Positions 60,338 through 64,000 of a DNA stretch of 64,000 nt are shown in pieces. Source of the stretch: Clostridiales bacterium (GTDB lineage: Bacteria; Bacillota; Clostridia; Oscillospirales; Oscillospiraceae); NCBI GenBank assembly GCA_022786965.1, contig JALFXH010000146.1, positions 110,434 through 174,433 on the forward strand, in the 5' to 3' direction. The notes under the pieces are model-generated. The model made no database searches. It was not told where the DNA came from and saw nothing but the letters and a program-made list of their open reading frames with translations. Every line of letters starts with the position of its first letter. The first letter of the stretch is position 1. Made by a program: the position numbers and the translations under genes.

Positions 60338-61255
60338 TTAGCCGAAGCCGCCCACAGGCTCGGTGGTCTCCTCCACGGTGGGCTCTGTAGCGTTCTCCGC
60401 GGGGGTGGTGGCAACGGGGGTCACGGACTCGGTGGTGTATTCGGTGATGATAAAGATCTGCTCCAGGGAGCTGATCTCCGCGGCGGGGTCCAGCAGGGCG
60501 TATTTCGCGATGCCGGTTTCCTCAAAGCCCGCGTCCACCACGTTGCCCATGATCAGGCCCCGGGGATACACGGTGGAGCCGGAGGTCACCACCTGCTCCT
60601 TGTTGCGGATAATGGCGGCGGAGGGCAGGTAGTTCATCTGCAGCAGGGTCTCGTGACCGTCGATATAGCCGCCTCGGACCATGCCATTATAGCCGGAGGA
60701 GGCGATGGTACCGGAAATTTCCAGAGTGGAGTCCAGAATGGTGGTGACCTCGGCGTAGTTGATGCCAACGTCGGTGACCAGGCCCACTACTTCGCCGTTT
60801 TCCGTCACGGCGCACATATTCCTCTGAATGCCGGAGTTGGTGCCCCGGTTGATGGTCAGGGTGTTTTCCCAGTCGCTGGAATTCCAGCCGATGATGTAGG
60901 CGTCCACCAGCTTGTAGTCTTCATGGGTTTCCAGCAGCTCCATGCCCTTTCGCAGACGCTGGTTCTCACGGGTGACGGACTCGGCCTGCCGGGCGGTATC
61001 CTGCATTTCGGCAATCTGCTTTTTCAGCACCTCATTTTCCGCGGCCAGGGCTTCATAGCGGAACATATAACCGTAGTATTTTTCTGCCATGGTGGTCAGA
61101 GCGGTGGCGGCGGCGCGAAAAGGTGTCAGGACGCCCTGCACGGCCAGGTCCACCGGGTTTCGGTTGGAAATACCGCCGAAAATGGACAGAACAATGGCCA
61201 AAATCACGGCGACCACGAGAATGATGGTGATTTTTCCGGTAAACAGGTTTCTCAT
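60338..61255 (-). CDS. mreC: rod shape-determining protein MreC
   Basis: A 305-residue protein: one membrane helix (residues ~10-30), a coiled coil (~65-110) and the MreC beta-barrel region with NRGTNSGIQRNM and GLVGLVTDVG-like sequence. A Thr/Glu-rich C-terminus. The ATG at 61255 has GGAGG upstream and overlaps the maf stop (ATGA). Confidence 0.93.
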   Translation of the reverse strand: MRNLFTGKITIILVVAVILAIVLSIFGGISNRNPVDLAVQGVLTPFRAAATALTTMAEKYYGYMFRYEALAAENEVLKKQIAEMQDTARQAESVTRENQRLRKGMELLETHEDYKLVDAYIIGWNSSDWENTLTINRGTNSGIQRNMCAVTENGEVVGLVTDVGINYAEVTTILDSTLEISGTIASSGYNGMVRGGYIDGHETLLQMNYLPSAAIIRNKEQVVTSGSTVYPRGLIMGNVVDAGFEETGIAKYALLDPAAEISSLEQIFIITEYTTESVTPVATTPAENATEPTVEETTEPVGGFG

Positions 61256-61827
61256 TGGGTATCCTCCATGATTTCCGGGGCGATTTCCCGCAGCACCTGT
61301 CCCAGACGGCACACGGGAAGCCCCATGACGTTATAGTAATCGCCCACGATTTTCTCGCAGAACAGGGCGGCCCCGCCCTGAATTCCGTAGGCCCCGGCCT
61401 TGTCCATAGGCTCGCCGGAATCCACATACCGGGCAATTTCCCCTTCGCTCAGAGGACGGAAGTGCAGGTCGGTGACCTCGGTGAAGGTCTCAATCTTGTC
61501 ACCCCGCGCGACGGTGCAGCCGGTCATGACCTGATGATCCCGTCCGGACAGGCTTTCCAGCATGGAAATCGCTTCCTCCCGGCTGTGGGGCTTGCCCAGA
61601 ACCCTGCCGCCGCAGACAACGATGGTGTCTGCCGCGACGATGAGGTCGTCCTTTTCATGGGGCACCGCCAGAGCCTTCAGTCGGCTGACCCGGGCCACCT
61701 CGTCAAAGGGGGACTTGGCAGCGTCCATGGTTTCGTCAATATCCGCGGCCCGCACCACAAAGGGAATGCCAAACAGGCCCAGAAGTTCCTTTCTCCGGGG
61801 CGACCCGGAGGCTAAAATCAGTTGCAT
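61252..61827 (-). CDS. maf: Maf-like nucleoside triphosphate pyrophosphatase
   Basis: A 191-residue protein with LASGSPRRKELL at the N-terminus, AADTIVVCGG and GKPHSREEAISML, and the C-terminal KAGAYGIQG. It hydrolyses non-canonical or modified nucleoside triphosphates to monophosphates. First gene of the maf-mreC-mreD-pbp2 operon. Confidence 0.95.
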   Translation of the reverse strand: MQLILASGSPRRKELLGLFGIPFVVRAADIDETMDAAKSPFDEVARVSRLKALAVPHEKDDLIVAADTIVVCGGRVLGKPHSREEAISMLESLSGRDHQVMTGCTVARGDKIETFTEVTDLHFRPLSEGEIARYVDSGEPMDKAGAYGIQGGAALFCEKIVGDYYNVMGLPVCRLGQVLREIAPEIMEDTQ

Positions 61828-61853
61828 AATAACCTCTTTCGAAAAAGCTGTTT

Positions 61854-61986
61854 GTAGGGCGGGGGCATGACCCCGCCGATCCGGTTGGAGTATACACAGG
61901 TAAAAAAACGCATACGGGTTGCTTCCGAATACAATGCACCGGTATCATGAAATTGGTGCGTCGGCGGGGTCATGACCCCGCCCTAC
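61854..61986. repeat. MITE-like palindromic repeat family A, copy 3
   Basis: GTAGGGCGGGGGCATGACCCC at the left and GGCGGGGTCATGACCCCGCCCTAC-type end at the right, 133 bp in all, with a non-coding interior unlike the other copies. It lies between the U32 peptidase and maf genes. Confidence 0.75.
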
Positions 61987-61988
61987 GA

Positions 61989-64000
61989 TTATTCTACTCC
62001 CCGTAAATACAATCCTCTGGTGCAGGCGCCGGGGTCGAAGGGGGTGGGGTTGAGGTAGTCTTCCAGAACGCGGTCTACTTCTCTGGCGTTTTCCGTGGTG
62101 AAGGACAGCCGGATGGCCCAGACCCCCAGCTTGGCCAGGTCGTCCTGCCGGTCCAGCCAGCTGAGCTTCTTGCCGTTGAGCAGCACACTGCGGCAGCTGT
62201 CGCCGTCCTTGATAATGGGGAATTCCGCACCGGTTTTGTCCGTCAGCTTGGTGATGCCGCCTAAGTGGCAGGTGCATTCGCCGGTGCGGCCCTGAATCAG
62301 GCAGTGCTCCGTAACCATCAGGGGCAGCCGCCCGTAGGCGATAATCTCGGCGTTGACGGCTTTGCTTAAATCCCGGATCTGGGGCAGGGTCATTTCGAAG
62401 CTGACGGTTGCGGAGGCCAGTTCCAGTGAGCGCAGCACGTTCATGGCGGCGGAGTTGTAGATATTCAGGCCAAAATCCCCGTGGATTTTCATGCCCGCTT
62501 CCCGGACGGGGCCGAGAAGGCCCAGATTGCCCACCAGCGCGTTTTTGACCCCCAGCTCCCGCAGAAGGGCCAGATCTTTTTTGAGCTTGGGCATCTCACC
62601 GTCATGAACAATCCGCGGCAAGGCAACAGCCAAGCGGCCCCGCTGCACCAGGCGCATAGTCATATCCGGGTCGGCGGTGAGGATGTGCAGGGGCACATAG
62701 AGCATGGCGGTTTCGGAATTGAGAAGATTCGGGGTCAGCTGCTCCCGGGTGGTGACCTGAACGGTCAGGCCGGGCAGCTCCTTGGGCCCCTTGAAATCCG
62801 GAACGGCCTTGGGTGGACGGATGGGATGGTTTTCCCGCCGTGCCCGCAGGGCGGTGAGCTGATTCAGCACATCCCGCCGCATGGCGTTGACGGCAGCGGC
62901 GGAGATGATAAGGCCCGGATCCACCCGGGTGCGCACCTCGGCGCATCGGTAGGGGGTGCCGCCGGTTTTGGCCACGCGCTGGGCCAGCATTTCCCCGGTG
63001 AGAGCCATGTTGATGGCCCGCTCGGGACGGGGGCCGGGCACCGTGCAGGTGCGGCCTTCCGGGTCGGTGACGGTGAGGGAGCTGCCGTCCACGGTGACAA
63101 CAGCCCGGAATTTCAGGTCTACCAGCTGGGTTTCGCCGGCTTCAAAGGATTGCCGGGCGGCTTGCAGCCACTGGGGATCGTCCCGGGTGTCCTGCCGGAC
63201 GCCGAACATCTTCTTATCCACCCGGCTGGTGTAGTAGCCGTCGGTAAAACCCTGCCGGTTGAAGGCGGTCATCAGGGCGTCCATCATGGGCCGGGTCACC
63301 TGCTTTTCGTCCAAAGCCTTGCGGTAAACGGCGGTGACGGTGGCAACATATTCTGCCCTTTTCATCCGGCCCTCCAGCTTCACGGACGCAACGCCCATGG
63401 CTTCCAGCTCCTGCAAATAATGAACAAGGCAGTTGTCCTTCAAGCTCAGGGGATGCTTTTCCTCCCAGTGTCCATAGCCGTAGCTCTGGCGGCAGGGCTG
63501 GGCGCAGCGGCCCCGGTTGCCGGAGCGGCCGCCGATGGCGGAGGAGAGATAGCACTGCCCGCTGTAGCACATGCACAGCGCGCCGTGGACGAAGACTTCA
63601 ATCTCGATGGGGGAGTTCGCGCAGATGTAGCGGATTTCCTCCCGGCTCAGCTCCCGACTGAGAACCACCCGCTGCAGGCCCATGGCGGCGCACAGCTGCA
63701 CCCCGGGCAGGGAGTGGACGGTCATCTGGGTGGAGGCGTGGACGGGCAGGTCGGGGGATGCCTGGCGCAGCACCCGCAGCATGCCCAGGTCCTGGACCAG
63801 CACCGCGTCCACGCCGATCTCGCCGGCCTCGGCGGCCAGCCGGGCGCCCTCGGGCATCTCCCGGTCGGTGAGCAGGGTGTTGAGGGTGAGGTACACCTTC
63901 ACCCCTCTCAGATGGCAGTAAGAAACCGCCGCCGCAAATTCCTCCCGGGAGAAATTCTTCGCGTTGCGGCGGGCGTTGAAGTCACCGTATCCCATGTAGA
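61989..64000 (-). CDS. U32-family peptidase (RlhA/YegQ-like), partial
   Basis: At least 670 residues; the N-terminus lies beyond the right edge (the frame is open to base 64000, and GYGDFNARRNAKNF is normally internal). The U32 signature EVFVHGALCMCYSGQC is present, followed by SGNRGRCAQPCRQSY with its cysteines and KLEGRMK. A long C-terminal extension with a second barrel-like half ends YLRGVE. Homologues include collagenase-like peptidases and the 23S rRNA hydroxylase RlhA; the second role fits an [Fe-S]-type cysteine set but is not proven. Confidence 0.88.
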   Translation of the reverse strand, partial: YMGYGDFNARRNAKNFSREEFAAAVSYCHLRGVKVYLTLNTLLTDREMPEGARLAAEAGEIGVDAVLVQDLGMLRVLRQASPDLPVHASTQMTVHSLPGVQLCAAMGLQRVVLSRELSREEIRYICANSPIEIEVFVHGALCMCYSGQCYLSSAIGGRSGNRGRCAQPCRQSYGYGHWEEKHPLSLKDNCLVHYLQELEAMGVASVKLEGRMKRAEYVATVTAVYRKALDEKQVTRPMMDALMTAFNRQGFTDGYYTSRVDKKMFGVRQDTRDDPQWLQAARQSFEAGETQLVDLKFRAVVTVDGSSLTVTDPEGRTCTVPGPRPERAINMALTGEMLAQRVAKTGGTPYRCAEVRTRVDPGLIISAAAVNAMRRDVLNQLTALRARRENHPIRPPKAVPDFKGPKELPGLTVQVTTREQLTPNLLNSETAMLYVPLHILTADPDMTMRLVQRGRLAVALPRIVHDGEMPKLKKDLALLRELGVKNALVGNLGLLGPVREAGMKIHGDFGLNIYNSAAMNVLRSLELASATVSFEMTLPQIRDLSKAVNAEIIAYGRLPLMVTEHCLIQGRTGECTCHLGGITKLTDKTGAEFPIIKDGDSCRSVLLNGKKLSWLDRQDDLAKLGVWAIRLSFTTENAREVDRVLEDYLNPTPFDPGACTRGLYLRGVE

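Overview
The window looks like a chromosomal segment of a GC-rich Clostridia, most likely Oscillospiraceae/Ruminococcaceae-type gut Firmicutes. Shine-Dalgarno sites are AGGAGG-like and promoters are TTGACA/TATAAT-like. The housekeeping genes are Gram-positive in type (primary sigma factor, lepA-hemW, maf-mreC-mreD-pbp2), and the intergenic regions carry families of short palindromic or MITE-like repeats. No rRNA, tRNA or CRISPR array was seen.

Left flank (1-11.06 kb): a partial PlsC-like acyltransferase, a membrane protein, a cca/SDR/metallo-hydrolase operon, a GH25 lysozyme-like membrane protein, a small zinc-ribbon membrane protein, a compact type I toxin-antitoxin locus with a visible antisense promoter and terminator, a divergent ribbon-helix-helix regulator/unknown-protein pair, EamA-like and PsiE-like membrane proteins, and a large TetM/EF-G-like GTPase fused to a C-terminal NYN (YacP/Rae1-like) nuclease domain.

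Mobile region (11.07-43.39 kb): two tandem integrated elements sit inside the 5' end of that GTPase gene. The crossover lies in the P-loop codons (core GCCCATGTG on the minus strand). Element 1 (11.07-36.36 kb) encodes a serine recombinase, ParB-like protein, MobV relaxase, CHC2 primase and SF3 helicase. Its cargo is a SirTM/zinc-macrodomain pair, a SnoaL-like protein with an HxlR regulator, a DUF6076/sigma-like pair, and a complete nucleoside uptake and breakdown module (BMP-type ABC transporter, MFS carrier, two nucleoside hydrolases, split transketolase, ribokinase, LacI regulator). At its far end lies the displaced promoter and first 18 codons of the GTPase gene. Next to it is a decayed C-terminus of a second serine recombinase, which starts the older element 2 (36.36-43.39 kb; SDR, GcvT-like protein, an unrecognised protein, PucR-type and ROK regulators). 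A third, degraded copy of the GTPase promoter and 5' end closes element 2. Each element appears to have replaced the start of the target gene with its own copy.

Right flank (43.5-64 kb): a GntR(YtrA-like)/ABC transporter operon with a lipoprotein, rpoD, lepA-hemW, a polysaccharide deacetylase, thiamine pyrophosphokinase, a MocR-type regulator, an ADP-ribosylglycohydrolase-fold protein that has lost its metal-binding aspartates, the cell-shape cluster maf-mreC-mreD-pbp2, and a partial U32 peptidase running off the right edge.
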